A stretch of 20,200 nucleotides of DNA from CBDUXP01 sp965371225 [NCBI: uncultured bacterium] (lineage in GTDB: Bacteria > Abyssobacteria > SURF-5 > CBDUXP01), in NCBI GenBank assembly GCA_965371225.1, contig CBDUXP010000065.1, positions 1 to 20,200 of the forward strand. Reading direction: 5' to 3'. Within the stretch, counting starts at the first letter, position 1. Every line of letters starts with the position of its first letter. Below are positions 9,029 to 15,548 of the stretch, in pieces. Position numbers and translations under genes: made by a program. The notes beneath the pieces are model-generated. The model did no database searches, was not told the origin of the DNA, and was given only the letters and a program-made list of their open reading frames with translations.

Positions 9029-9037
9029 TGGTATATT
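9029..9037 (+). promoter_or_regulatory. candidate extended -10 element for the NUDIX gene
   Basis: TGGTATATT (TG at 9029-9030, hexamer TATATT at 9032-9037) fits an extended -10 box. No good -35 is seen at 16-18 bases upstream, which extended -10 promoters can tolerate. Transcription would begin near 9044, 55 bases before the start codon. Together with the minus-strand candidate it would make 8838-9098 a divergent promoter region. Confidence 0.35.
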
Positions 9038-9098
9038 GATGGGGGTCCCGCCCGCGCCTCAACCGGGCGGGGAGGACCCCTGGCCCGGAGGTCCGCCG

Positions 9099-9725
9099 AT
9101 GCCGCCCCAAGAACACGTCCTGGTCTACCCGCGCGCGCTGCTCGACGAGCTGGGCACCTTCCACGGGCTGCGCACGGACGCGCAACGGTACGTGGACGCC
9201 ATCCTTCAGCCGGAGCAGTTGTCGTGGCTGCTGCGGGAGAGCGCCGAGGACGATCCCACGTTCAAGCAGGTGATCCCGTACGTGGTGCTGACGCAGGGGC
9301 GGAGCGTGTTCACCTATACGCGGGGCAAGCAGTCGGGCGAGCAACGGCTGGTGGCCCGGCGGTCGGCGGGCATCGGCGGGCATATCGCGCAGGAAGACCA
9401 CACCCTGTTCGCGTCGCAGTTCGGGCTGGAACTCTACGAAGCGGCGAAGCAGCGGGAAGTGGCGGAAGAGATCATTCTGGACACGCCGTACGACGAGCGG
9501 CTGCTCGGGGTCATCAACGACGACGAGACCGAAGTGGGGCGGGTGCACTTCGGGATTGCGCACGTGTGGGAGTTGGCGGAGCCGAAGGTGCGCAAACGCG
9601 AGGCGCAGATCACGCAGGCAAGCTTCATGTCCATCGAGACGCTGCTGCTCGAACGGGAGTCGCTGGAGACCTGGTCCCTGTTCTGCGTGGAGGCGTTGGC
9701 CGCCGAGTGGGGCGTCGGCGGCTGA
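9099..9725 (+). CDS. NUDIX-family hydrolase / predicted phosphoesterase (COG4112-like)
   Basis: 208 aa. It carries a GIGGHI segment (91-96) and REVAEE (119-124), the two halves of a Nudix box, but about 20 residues separate them, more than in the canonical motif, and the usual final EExG glycine is absent. This split-box form resembles the COG4112 predicted phosphoesterases. Nudix enzymes cleave nucleoside diphosphates linked to another group using Mg2+ held by the REuxEE glutamates; the substrate here cannot be told. The ATG at 9099 has GGAGG 7 bases upstream, whereas a start at 8994 would add a Pro/Gly-rich leader. It is a single gene, divergent from the ATPase operon and convergent with argS. 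Confidence 0.75.
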   Translation: MPPQEHVLVYPRALLDELGTFHGLRTDAQRYVDAILQPEQLSWLLRESAEDDPTFKQVIPYVVLTQGRSVFTYTRGKQSGEQRLVARRSAGIGGHIAQEDHTLFASQFGLELYEAAKQREVAEEIILDTPYDERLLGVINDDETEVGRVHFGIAHVWELAEPKVRKREAQITQASFMSIETLLLERESLETWSLFCVEALAAEWGVGG

Positions 9726-9780
9726 GCCGGCTGGACGCGATCCAGTACGAGGGCGCGCCCCGACGAAGACGTTGTCCCGC

Positions 9781-9804
9781 GTAGGGGCGCCATTCATGGC
9801 GCCC
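9781..9804 (+). repeat. palindromic GTAGGGGC-type repeat, copy 1
   Basis: Starts GTAGGGGCGCC, with a 7-bp perfect stem (GGGCGCC at 9785-9791, GGCGCCC at 9798-9804) and loop ATTCAT. With copy 2 it also forms an outer 10-bp inverted repeat, GTAGGGGCGC at 9781-9790 against GCGCCCCTAC at 9827-9836. Confidence 0.75.
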
Positions 9805-9812
9805 ATCTTCCT

Positions 9813-9836
9813 GGGCGCAATAAATTGCGCCCCTAC
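9813..9836 (-). repeat. palindromic GTAGGGGC-type repeat, copy 2 (inverted)
   Basis: A 9-bp perfect stem (GGGCGCAAT at 9813-9821, ATTGCGCCC at 9824-9832) is followed by CTAC, so on the minus strand it begins GTAGGGGCGC like copy 1. The two-base loop means the real hairpin opens by one or two pairs. Confidence 0.75.
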
Positions 9837-9849
9837 GACACCTCGATGC

Positions 9850-9875
9850 GGGCCGACACATAGGTCGGCCCCTAC
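9850..9875 (-). repeat. palindromic GTAGGGGC-type repeat, copy 3 (inverted)
   Basis: An 8-bp perfect stem (GGGCCGAC at 9850-9857, GTCGGCCC at 9864-9871) with a 6-base loop, ending CTAC. On the minus strand it matches the copy at 15416 over its whole length apart from two loop bases, and the match continues into the flank (TTTCCCC before GTAG and CGGCCCGC after). Confidence 0.8.
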
Positions 9876-9884
9876 GGGGAAACG

Positions 9885-9921
9885 AAAAACAATATGTAGG
9901 GGCGGACCTGCGTGTCCGCCC
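9885..9921 (-). terminator. palindromic repeat copy 4 and possible argS terminator
   Basis: GTAGGGGCGGAC...GTCCGCCC at 9896-9921 forms an 8-bp perfect stem (9900-9907 and 9914-9921) with loop CTGCGT, the same loop as the copy at 15428. On the minus strand the hairpin starts 6 bases after the argS stop and is followed, after CTACATATTG, by TTTTT (9889-9885). The 10-base gap to the T-run is long for a standard intrinsic terminator, so this role is tentative; the repeat itself is clear. Confidence 0.55.
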
Positions 9922-9927
9922 GGGCGG

Positions 9928-11628
9928 CTACATCCGTTCGGGGGCTTCGATGCCCAGGAGCCCGAGGGCGTTCGCAATGACCTGGCGCACCGCCTCCACC
10001 AGCGCGAGGCGGGCGCGGCTGCGGGGGACATCATCCGTGACGACACGCAGGGCGGGATCGCGGTTGCCCTGCGTGTAGTACGCGTGGAATTCGCCGACCG
10101 TGTCCAGAATGTAGGCAGCGATCAATTGGGGTGCCCGCTTGCGGCACGCGGTGGCGACGATGTCCGGGTAGCCGGCCAGGCGGTCCGTCAGCACCAGTTC
10201 CGCCTCCGCCGTCAGCGGGGACAGGTCCGCGTCCTCCAGGTGCCCGGTATCGAGGCCGGCCTCGCCTGCCTTCGCGAAGATGCTGCGGATGCGCGTGTGT
10301 CCGTACTGGATGTAGTAGACCGGGTTCTCCTGCGACTCCGCCTTCGCCAGGTCCAGGTCGAACACGAGCTGCGCATCCGGCCCGCGCATGATGTAGAAGT
10401 ACCGCGTCACCGCCAGCCCCACCTCGTCTACTAGTTCCATGAGCGAGATGAAGTCCCCGCGGCGCGTGGACATTTTGATGTCTTTCCCCTCGCGCCGGAA
10501 ACTCACCATCTGGTGCAGGACGCACTCGAGAAAGTCCTCGGGGAACCCGAGTGCGCGGCAGGCGGCCTGCACCCGCGCCACGTAGCCATGGTGATCGGCG
10601 CCCCAGACGTTGATGACGTACTGGAAGCCCCGGTTGTGCTTGTCCCAGTGGTACGCGATGTCTGCCGCCAGGTACGTCCGCTCCCCGTTCGAGCGCACCA
10701 CGACGCGGTCTTTTTCGTCCCCGAACGCCGTGGAGCGGAACCACTGCGCCCCGTCCGCCTCGTAAATGAAATCCCGCTCCGCCACCAGGGCGAGGGCCGT
10801 GTCCACGGCCCCGGCTTCGTGGAGGGACGTCTCGGAGAAAAAGCGGTCGAAGCGGATCCCGAAACGGTCCAGGTCGTCGCGGATCAGCGCGATCAGCCGA
10901 TCCGCCGCAAACTGCCGGAACGCGGCCAGCGCCTCCGCATCCTCCAGCTTGCCGCGGTATGTGTCGCCGTGCGCCGCGCGGAACGCCTCGGCGATGCCGA
11001 TGATGTAGTCACCCTGGTACCGGTCCTCCGCCGGCATGGGGCGGGCCGGGTCGAAGAGCTGCTCGTAGCGGTCCTGCACGGAGCGGCCGAGCATGTCCAT
11101 TTGTCCGCCCGCGTCGTTGAAGTAGTACTCGCGCGCCACGTCGTAGCCGCACGCATCGAACAGATTCGCCAGCACGTCGCCGATGACCGCTTGCCGGCCG
11201 TGGCCGACGGTTAGCGGACCCGTGGGGTTGCTGCTGACGAACTCCACCATCGTGCGCGCCCCCGCGCCGAAGTCGTGCCGCCCATAGGCCGCGCCCTCGC
11301 GCAGGACCGTGTGGATAATCCGGGTTTTCGCGCCCGGTTCGACCTCGATGTTGATGAAGCCCGGCTTCACGACACCGACCTTGCGCACGAGCCCGGGCGG
11401 CGCCTGGAAGTGCGCGACGATCGCTTCGGCAATCGCCAGCGGATTCTGGCGCGCCTGCCGCGCGAGCTGCATGGCCAAGGGCGAGGCGAGGTCGCCGTGC
11501 GTGGTGTCGGCGGGCACCTCGATGCAGCGGTCGGGCAGGGAGTCGAAGGTGAACGCGCCGGCCGCCTTGGCCTCCGCGGCCGCCGCAAGCACGAGGGTGT
11601 TGAGTTCGTCGGCGATGGAGGGAGCCAT
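9928..11628 (-). CDS. argS: arginyl-tRNA synthetase
   Basis: Charges tRNA-Arg with arginine in the cytoplasm. It is 566 aa, the usual length. It has an N-terminal Add1-type domain (about 1-105), a class I catalytic core with the signature region SSNPTGPLTVGHGRQAV (132-148) and the KMSKS-equivalent KMSTR (385-389), and an all-helical DALR anticodon-binding domain (about 440-566, ending GLLGIEAPERM). In the HIGH motif the first His is Thr (TVGH, 140-143). The ATG at 11628 fits the family N-terminus; an ORF extension to 12171 runs inside lnt and is not coding. It lies 29 bases after the lnt stop, so co-transcription is likely unless the T-rich hairpin between them terminates. Confidence 0.97.
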   Translation of the reverse strand: MAPSIADELNTLVLAAAAEAKAAGAFTFDSLPDRCIEVPADTTHGDLASPLAMQLARQARQNPLAIAEAIVAHFQAPPGLVRKVGVVKPGFINIEVEPGAKTRIIHTVLREGAAYGRHDFGAGARTMVEFVSSNPTGPLTVGHGRQAVIGDVLANLFDACGYDVAREYYFNDAGGQMDMLGRSVQDRYEQLFDPARPMPAEDRYQGDYIIGIAEAFRAAHGDTYRGKLEDAEALAAFRQFAADRLIALIRDDLDRFGIRFDRFFSETSLHEAGAVDTALALVAERDFIYEADGAQWFRSTAFGDEKDRVVVRSNGERTYLAADIAYHWDKHNRGFQYVINVWGADHHGYVARVQAACRALGFPEDFLECVLHQMVSFRREGKDIKMSTRRGDFISLMELVDEVGLAVTRYFYIMRGPDAQLVFDLDLAKAESQENPVYYIQYGHTRIRSIFAKAGEAGLDTGHLEDADLSPLTAEAELVLTDRLAGYPDIVATACRKRAPQLIAAYILDTVGEFHAYYTQGNRDPALRVVTDDVPRSRARLALVEAVRQVIANALGLLGIEAPERM

Positions 11629-11635
11629 GGTGCCC

Positions 11636-11657
11636 AAAAAACGGCGTCGCGGCCGCC
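11636..11657 (-). terminator. weak hairpin with T6 between lnt and argS
   Basis: Directly after the lnt stop the minus strand reads GGCG-GCCGCGA-CGCC-G-TTTTTT. This is a 4-bp GC stem, a 7-base loop and a six-T run ending 7 bases before the argS ATG. The stem is short, but the layout resembles an intrinsic terminator or attenuator, and folding could also affect argS translation initiation, where no good Shine-Dalgarno sequence is seen. Confidence 0.35.
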
Positions 11658-13184
11658 TTACGGGGACCGCGAGGCGCGAGTATAGCACAGGGCACCACAC
11701 GCGAGGAGTACCAGGAAACACAGCCCGACGAACGCGTCGCCTACGCGGAAGTACAACGTTGGCAGGCGCCCGACCGGGACGTCGGCCACCAGGGTGCGGC
11801 GGATGAACACGCGCCCGTACTCGGACTCGGCCGCGGCGAGCACTCGCCCGCGCGGACCGATGACGCACGAGATGCCCGTGTTGGCCGCCCGTATCATGGG
11901 GAGCCCGTTCTCGATGGCCCGGCAGCGCGCGAGTACCAGGTCTTGCTCCGGCATGATCGTGCGGCCGAACCAGCCCACGTTCGTGACGTGAACCGCCAGG
12001 GTGGGGTCCGTCGCCCGCGCCGCGGCGCGGACGTCCTGCGGGAACACGCTTTCGAAACAGATGAGCGGCTGCACGCGCGTCCCGTCCGGCAAGGTAAACA
12101 GCGTGGGAGCGTCTCCGGGTTCGAAATCGCTGATCGCCGGAATCATCTTGCCCAGGAACGGGAACAGCCACTGCAGCGGCGTGTACTCGCCAAACGGCGT
12201 CAAGTGGCGTTTATCGTACGGGCCCGCCACGGTGCCGTCCGGGTGGACCACCATGACTGCGTTCGTGATGCGTTGTTCCCCGTCCGCGTCTACGGGATAC
12301 ACGTAGTTCGTTCCCAGGATCAGCGGCACGCGCAACTGCCGGGCGAGCGCCCGGAGTCGCGGCTCGAAGCGCTGGAACGGGTCGAGTCCCAGGGCGGCCT
12401 CTGACCACACGACCACCTCGGCGCCGTCCCGCGCGGCGTCCTGCGATTGCCGCACCTGCTGCTGAAACATGATCTCGGCGTAGCGGTAGTCCCACTTCAC
12501 TTCCGTGGCGAAACTGCCCTGCACGATCCCGGCGCGCAGGGCCGTGCCGGCGGGGAGCGGGGCGGCCAGGCGGGCGGTGCCCCAGGCCGTCGCCGCCGCC
12601 ACGAGCGCCGCCGCGGCCGCCACGTGCAGCGCGCGCCACGGCCACTGCGGCGGTCCGGCGATGGCGCGCCACAGCAGCACGTTCACGCCCACGAGGATGG
12701 CGCTGACCAGATAGATGCCGCCGTACGCTGCGAATTGCAGCAGGGGCAGGTTGGGCCCCTGCGTGTATCCCAGCAGCACCCAGCCGAATCCGGTGAACAC
12801 GTTGTTCTGCAGCCACTCCGTGCACGCCCACACGGCCGGCGCGACGGGCAGCACGAGTGCGGGAACCCGCAACATGACCCAGCGCACTACTACCGCGTTG
12901 ATGGCCCAGAAGACGGCGAGGACCGGCACGAGGAGCGCGTAGGCCAGCACGGCGATGGTGCCGGCGACGGGGATGAGCCCGAGCAACCAGAGCAGGGTCA
13001 GCCCGCAACAGAGGCAGCCGGCCTGCCAGGCGGCCAGGGCGGTGCGGCGGGCCGACAGGTGCGGCGCGGCGAGCAGCAGGGGCACGAGGGCGACCCAGGG
13101 AGTCACCCACCAGAGCGACAGCCCGGGAAAACCCGCCCAGGCGAGCAGGCCGCTTAGCCAGACAAGCGCGGCCGGCCGCCGCAG
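11658..13184 (-). CDS. lnt: apolipoprotein N-acyltransferase
   Basis: Integral inner-membrane enzyme that adds the third acyl chain to the N-terminal cysteine of lipoproteins. About 508 aa from the proposed start. Several membrane helices (about 5-210 and one C-terminal) flank a nitrilase-fold domain (about 215-465). With this start the triad is E262 (VVVWSEAALG), K325 (PYDKRHLTPFGEY) and C376 (LICFES), close to E. coli E267/K335/C387. The start is uncertain: no ATG, GTG or TTG lies in frame between the SPOR stop and the first helix. A CTG at 13184 gives a normal N-terminus, a GTG at 13106 would delete the first helix, and an ATG at 13451 overlaps the SPOR gene by 230 bases. It lies between the SPOR gene and argS. 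Confidence 0.9.
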   Translation of the reverse strand: MRRPAALVWLSGLLAWAGFPGLSLWWVTPWVALVPLLLAAPHLSARRTALAAWQAGCLCCGLTLLWLLGLIPVAGTIAVLAYALLVPVLAVFWAINAVVVRWVMLRVPALVLPVAPAVWACTEWLQNNVFTGFGWVLLGYTQGPNLPLLQFAAYGGIYLVSAILVGVNVLLWRAIAGPPQWPWRALHVAAAAALVAAATAWGTARLAAPLPAGTALRAGIVQGSFATEVKWDYRYAEIMFQQQVRQSQDAARDGAEVVVWSEAALGLDPFQRFEPRLRALARQLRVPLILGTNYVYPVDADGEQRITNAVMVVHPDGTVAGPYDKRHLTPFGEYTPLQWLFPFLGKMIPAISDFEPGDAPTLFTLPDGTRVQPLICFESVFPQDVRAAARATDPTLAVHVTNVGWFGRTIMPEQDLVLARCRAIENGLPMIRAANTGISCVIGPRGRVLAAAESEYGRVFIRRTLVADVPVGRLPTLYFRVGDAFVGLCFLVLLACGALCYTRASRSP

Positions 13185-13221
13185 CCACCGGGGCTGCGAG
13201 AGGCCGGCCGCAGGGGTGGTG

Positions 13222-13971
13222 CTAGTAGGGTCGGACGAAACTGGCGGAGAACTGGGGATCGGTTTGCAGCTTGGCGAGGGCGGCCTTCGCTTCGGTCTTC
13301 GAAGCGAACGTACCCGCCAACACGCGATGCCACACGCCCTTCGCACCCAGGTCCGCGGATTCGACGAATGCGGGGACGCCCTGCACGGCCAAGAGGCGCG
13401 CGCGGAGGTCGGCCTGTTTCCGGTTCCGCGAGCTGACCACCTGGACGACATACTTCTTGGCCCGGGAGGCGGTCACTCTCGTCGCAGGATTCCGTGTGGG
13501 GGCGGTCGGCTTCGACGGTTGCGCGCGCAGCCGCGGCGCGGCCGCCTGGGTCAGGAGAATCGGCGTGGGCGGCGGCACCGTGTCGGACAGGTCCTCGGCG
13601 CGAATCGGCGCGGGCGCTGCGGGTTTCGGGGCCGGGGTGCTGGCCGCGGGTTTCGCGGTCGCCGGTTTCACCGCCGCGGGCTTCACCGGTGCCAGCCTGC
13701 GCGCGACCGTGGTCTTGGCGGCGGCTGGCTTGGCCGAACCCGTGGGGGTTGCGCCCGCCGCTGGGAGCGGGGCCGCGGGCGGCGCGGGCTCCAGCACGCT
13801 GGTGCGGGCTGCCAACACCGCGGAGTGCTCCTGCTGGAACCGCTCGATGCGGATGCCGAGCATGACGCTGAGCACCATGAGCAGCAGCAGGCTGCAAATG
13901 GCGAGCAGCAGTCTATTTGACGTGAAGGTCAGGGTGAATTGATCTTGTGAGCGAGGGTCATTCTCGTTCAT
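13222..13971 (-). CDS. SPOR-domain inner-membrane protein
   Basis: 249 aa bitopic protein. It has a short cytoplasmic N-terminus (1-19), one membrane helix (about 20-40), a long periplasmic Ala/Pro/Lys-rich linker (about 55-168) and a C-terminal SPOR domain (about 172-247, beginning KKYVVQVVS and including WHRVLAGTFASKTEA). SPOR domains bind glycan strands stripped of peptide stems at the septum, so a role in division or cell-wall remodelling (FtsN- or DedD-like) is inferred; SPOR proteins are too diverse to name one. The ATG at 13971 has AGAGGTGG upstream and overlaps the end of the CxxC gene by 14 bases. lnt follows. Confidence 0.87.
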   Translation of the reverse strand: MNENDPRSQDQFTLTFTSNRLLLAICSLLLLMVLSVMLGIRIERFQQEHSAVLAARTSVLEPAPPAAPLPAAGATPTGSAKPAAAKTTVARRLAPVKPAAVKPATAKPAASTPAPKPAAPAPIRAEDLSDTVPPPTPILLTQAAAPRLRAQPSKPTAPTRNPATRVTASRAKKYVVQVVSSRNRKQADLRARLLAVQGVPAFVESADLGAKGVWHRVLAGTFASKTEAKAALAKLQTDPQFSASFVRPY

Positions 13972-14560
13972 GCGCCACCTCTTGGTCAGGTACGTCGCAC
14001 CCCTCTGCAGGCAGCGGGGTGAGCCGTGACTGGAGCACGCGGCGGGTGGCGCGCAGGTCGTCTAGGGTCATGGGCGGGTCCGGAACGCGGATCTCCGCCT
14101 GATTGACCTTGTCATAAAAGAGTAGGGAAGCCGGCGCGTTGTCCTCCGCCCGTTCGGAGCGGACCAAGCGGAAGACCTTCTGCCGGCGGAGCACCATGGC
14201 CGACAGGTAGGCGAGCCCCTGCTGCTCGGCCTCTTCGGAATGGAGGGCGTCGTAGCAGATTTCCAGCAGCGGGGTGTATTCGTTCGCGGGGGTGCGGCGC
14301 GCGGCGTTCCGGTCGATGTAGCGCGTGCGCCAGAGGCTATAGAGGTCCCGGCCATCCTCGCCCTCCAGCACCCCGTCCCAGCATCCCAGGCAAAAGTCCC
14401 CCCGGTGCCATTCCCCGGTGGGCTCATCGTGGCGGAGGATGGAGAAGTGCTCCTGTCCATCCTCGAATCCTGTGCCGCATGAGGCACACGCCACCCCCGC
14501 CCGCCGGATGTTGACGGAATTTGCGGGGTTGCTACTGAATCTTGTGGTCTTATCGCCCAT
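13958..14560 (-). CDS. hypothetical protein with two CxxC pairs (probable zinc knuckle)
   Basis: 200 aa. C25-x2-C28 (ACASCGTGF) and C57-x2-C60 (FCLGC) form a likely four-cysteine zinc site. Between them is a beta-rich segment with HFSILRHDEPTGEWHRGDFC. The remainder (about 95-195) is helical and charged with no motif I recognise. No signal peptide or membrane segment is seen, so it is likely cytoplasmic. The ATG at 14560 lies 5 bases after GGGAG and 25 bases after the predicted transcription start; a TTG at 14572 is less likely. It is the first gene of the operon with the SPOR gene, lnt and argS. The function is unknown. Confidence 0.75.
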   Translation of the reverse strand: MGDKTTRFSSNPANSVNIRRAGVACASCGTGFEDGQEHFSILRHDEPTGEWHRGDFCLGCWDGVLEGEDGRDLYSLWRTRYIDRNAARRTPANEYTPLLEICYDALHSEEAEQQGLAYLSAMVLRRQKVFRLVRSERAEDNAPASLLFYDKVNQAEIRVPDPPMTLDDLRATRRVLQSRLTPLPAEGCDVPDQEVAHERE

Positions 14561-14591
14561 GCAGGCTCCCAAGGCCTATATGTAGTAGCAA

Positions 14592-14620
14592 ATTGTATCA
14601 TCCTCCCCGGGGGCGGTCAA
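14592..14620 (-). promoter_or_regulatory. strong sigma70-type promoter for the CxxC-SPOR-lnt-argS operon
   Basis: On the minus strand TTGACC (14620-14615, 5/6) is followed by a 17-base spacer and TACAAT (14597-14592, 5/6). This predicts initiation near 14585 and a leader of about 25 bases with the ribosome binding site inside it. It is the best promoter-like match in the window and correctly placed in front of four same-strand genes. Confidence 0.72.
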
Positions 14621-14684
14621 TTCACGGGGGACCATACCCGGGTCGGGGGCGCCGGGGCCGGGATCGGGTAGGCTAGGCGAATTC

Positions 14685-15323
14685 ATGGCTGCCCGCGCAC
14701 GGGCCCTCGGGGCGCAGGACATCCGGACCCTGGGGGCGCGGCATCTGCGGTCCGTGGACGCGCGGCTGGCGCGGATCATCGGGCAGGTGGGCCCCTGCCG
14801 CCTGTCGCGGCGCCGGGGGCATTTCGCGTCGCTCGTGCGCGCCATCATCGGGCAGCAGGTGTCCACGGCCGCCGCCACCGCCATTCGCGGTCGGGTGTAC
14901 GCGGCGCTCGGCGGGCGACCGACGCCGGACGCGATCTTCAGGGCGAGCGATGCCGCGCTGCGGGGCGCGGGCCTGTCGCGGCAGAAGGTCAGTTACCTGC
15001 GCGATCTGGCGGAGAAGGTGGAGGCGGGGGAGGTGCGGCTGCAGCGCATCGGCCGTCTGGGGGACGAGGAGATCATCGCGCACCTGACACAGGTCAAAGG
15101 GATCGGGCGCTGGAGCGCGGAGATGTTTCTCATGTTCGTCCTGAATCGGCCGGATGTGTTGCCGGTGGATGACCTGGGCATTCGGAAAGGGTTTCAGCAG
15201 GTGTACGGGTTGCGCGCGTTGCCCGCGCCGAAACGGATGCACCAGCTCGCCGCGGCGTGGCGGCCGTACCGCACGATCGGCTCGTGGTATCTGTGGCGGA
15301 GCCTGGACGGCCCGGCGAATTAG
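14685..15323 (+). CDS. DNA-3-methyladenine glycosylase (AlkA / HhH-GPD family)
   Basis: Base-excision repair enzyme that removes alkylated purines such as 3-methyladenine. It is 212 aa and lacks the N-terminal TBP-like domain of E. coli AlkA, as in many short bacterial homologues. It shows IIGQQVS (54-60), the helix-hairpin-helix LTQVKGIGRWSAEMF (134-148) and the catalytic Asp region LPVDDLGIRKG (159-169; D163 is the expected nucleophile-activating residue). There is no Cys cluster, so it is not a MutY/Nth iron-sulfur enzyme. The ATG at 14685 has only a weak ribosome binding site. It is a single gene divergent from the CxxC operon. Confidence 0.9.
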   Translation: MAARARALGAQDIRTLGARHLRSVDARLARIIGQVGPCRLSRRRGHFASLVRAIIGQQVSTAAATAIRGRVYAALGGRPTPDAIFRASDAALRGAGLSRQKVSYLRDLAEKVEAGEVRLQRIGRLGDEEIIAHLTQVKGIGRWSAEMFLMFVLNRPDVLPVDDLGIRKGFQQVYGLRALPAPKRMHQLAAAWRPYRTIGSWYLWRSLDGPAN

Positions 15324-15351
15324 GCGTTACCGGGCACCGCGGTTATGGAAC

Positions 15352-15381
15352 CACGGATGAACACAGATAAACACGGATAGG
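15352..15381 (+). repeat. three imperfect copies of a 10-base repeat
   Basis: CACGGATGAA, CACAGATAAA and CACGGATAGG follow one another without gaps. CACRGAT is invariant at the start of each unit. Similar CACGGAT-type arrays occur in the intergenic DNA of many bacteria. No function can be read from the sequence. Confidence 0.6.
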
Positions 15382-15415
15382 ACATTTCGAAGAGGGCACG
15401 TATGCGAATTTCCCC

Positions 15416-15441
15416 GTAGGGGCCGACCTGCGTGTCGGCCC
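15416..15441 (+). repeat. palindromic GTAGGGGC-type repeat, copy 5
   Basis: GTAGGGGCCGAC, loop CTGCGT and GTCGGCCC form an 8-bp perfect stem (15420-15427 and 15434-15441). It matches copy 3 at 9850-9875 in reverse orientation, including flanking TTTCCCC and CGC, and shares the loop of copy 4. This makes a dispersed family separated by about 5.5 kb in one window. Confidence 0.82.
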
Positions 15442-15507
15442 GCGCGAACGGAATCGCCCCGACGCGATCCACACCGCGGCTAGTGGACCGCAGATGTACG
15501 CAAGTAG

Positions 15508-15542
15508 AAAAACCTTGTAGGGCACAGATGCGAATCCGTGCC
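15508..15542 (-). terminator. GCGA-loop hairpin and possible terminator of the DUF2817 gene
   Basis: GTAGGGCACAGAT-GCGA-ATCCGTGCC forms a 9-pair stem with one A-C mismatch (15521-15542). On the minus strand it begins 6 bases after the DUF2817 stop and continues CTACAAGG-TTTTT (T-run at 15512-15508). The layout (stop, hairpin, CTAC, T5) is the same as after argS. The 8-base gap before the T-run makes the terminator role tentative. Confidence 0.5.
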
Positions 15543-15548
15543 GCGCGT

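Larger units (their letters stand above)
9726..9927. other. convergent intergenic region filled with palindromes
   Basis: This gap between the NUDIX gene and argS has no ORF of note. It holds four short inverted repeats of one family (listed separately), plus a perfect palindrome GGGCGCGCCC at 9751-9760 and CCGCCCGGGCGG next to the argS stop. Both flanking genes end here, so the structures probably act as RNA hairpins at two transcript ends. Confidence 0.7.
15324..15548. other. repeat-rich intergenic region
   Basis: The convergent gap between the glycosylase gene and the DUF2817 gene is visibly less GC-rich than its flanks. It holds a 10-base tandem repeat, one palindrome of the family found near 9800, and a GCGA-loop hairpin. 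No ORF is supported. Confidence 0.65.

Noticed and set aside
9781-9921. Possible CRISPR array
   Set aside because: Units are inverted relative to each other, spacing is irregular (8-21 bases), and there are no uniform spacers or cas genes.
11629-12171. 181-residue N-terminal extension of ArgRS
   Set aside because: Lies inside lnt in another frame, is Arg/Pro/Gly-rich, and the family N-terminus starts at 11628.
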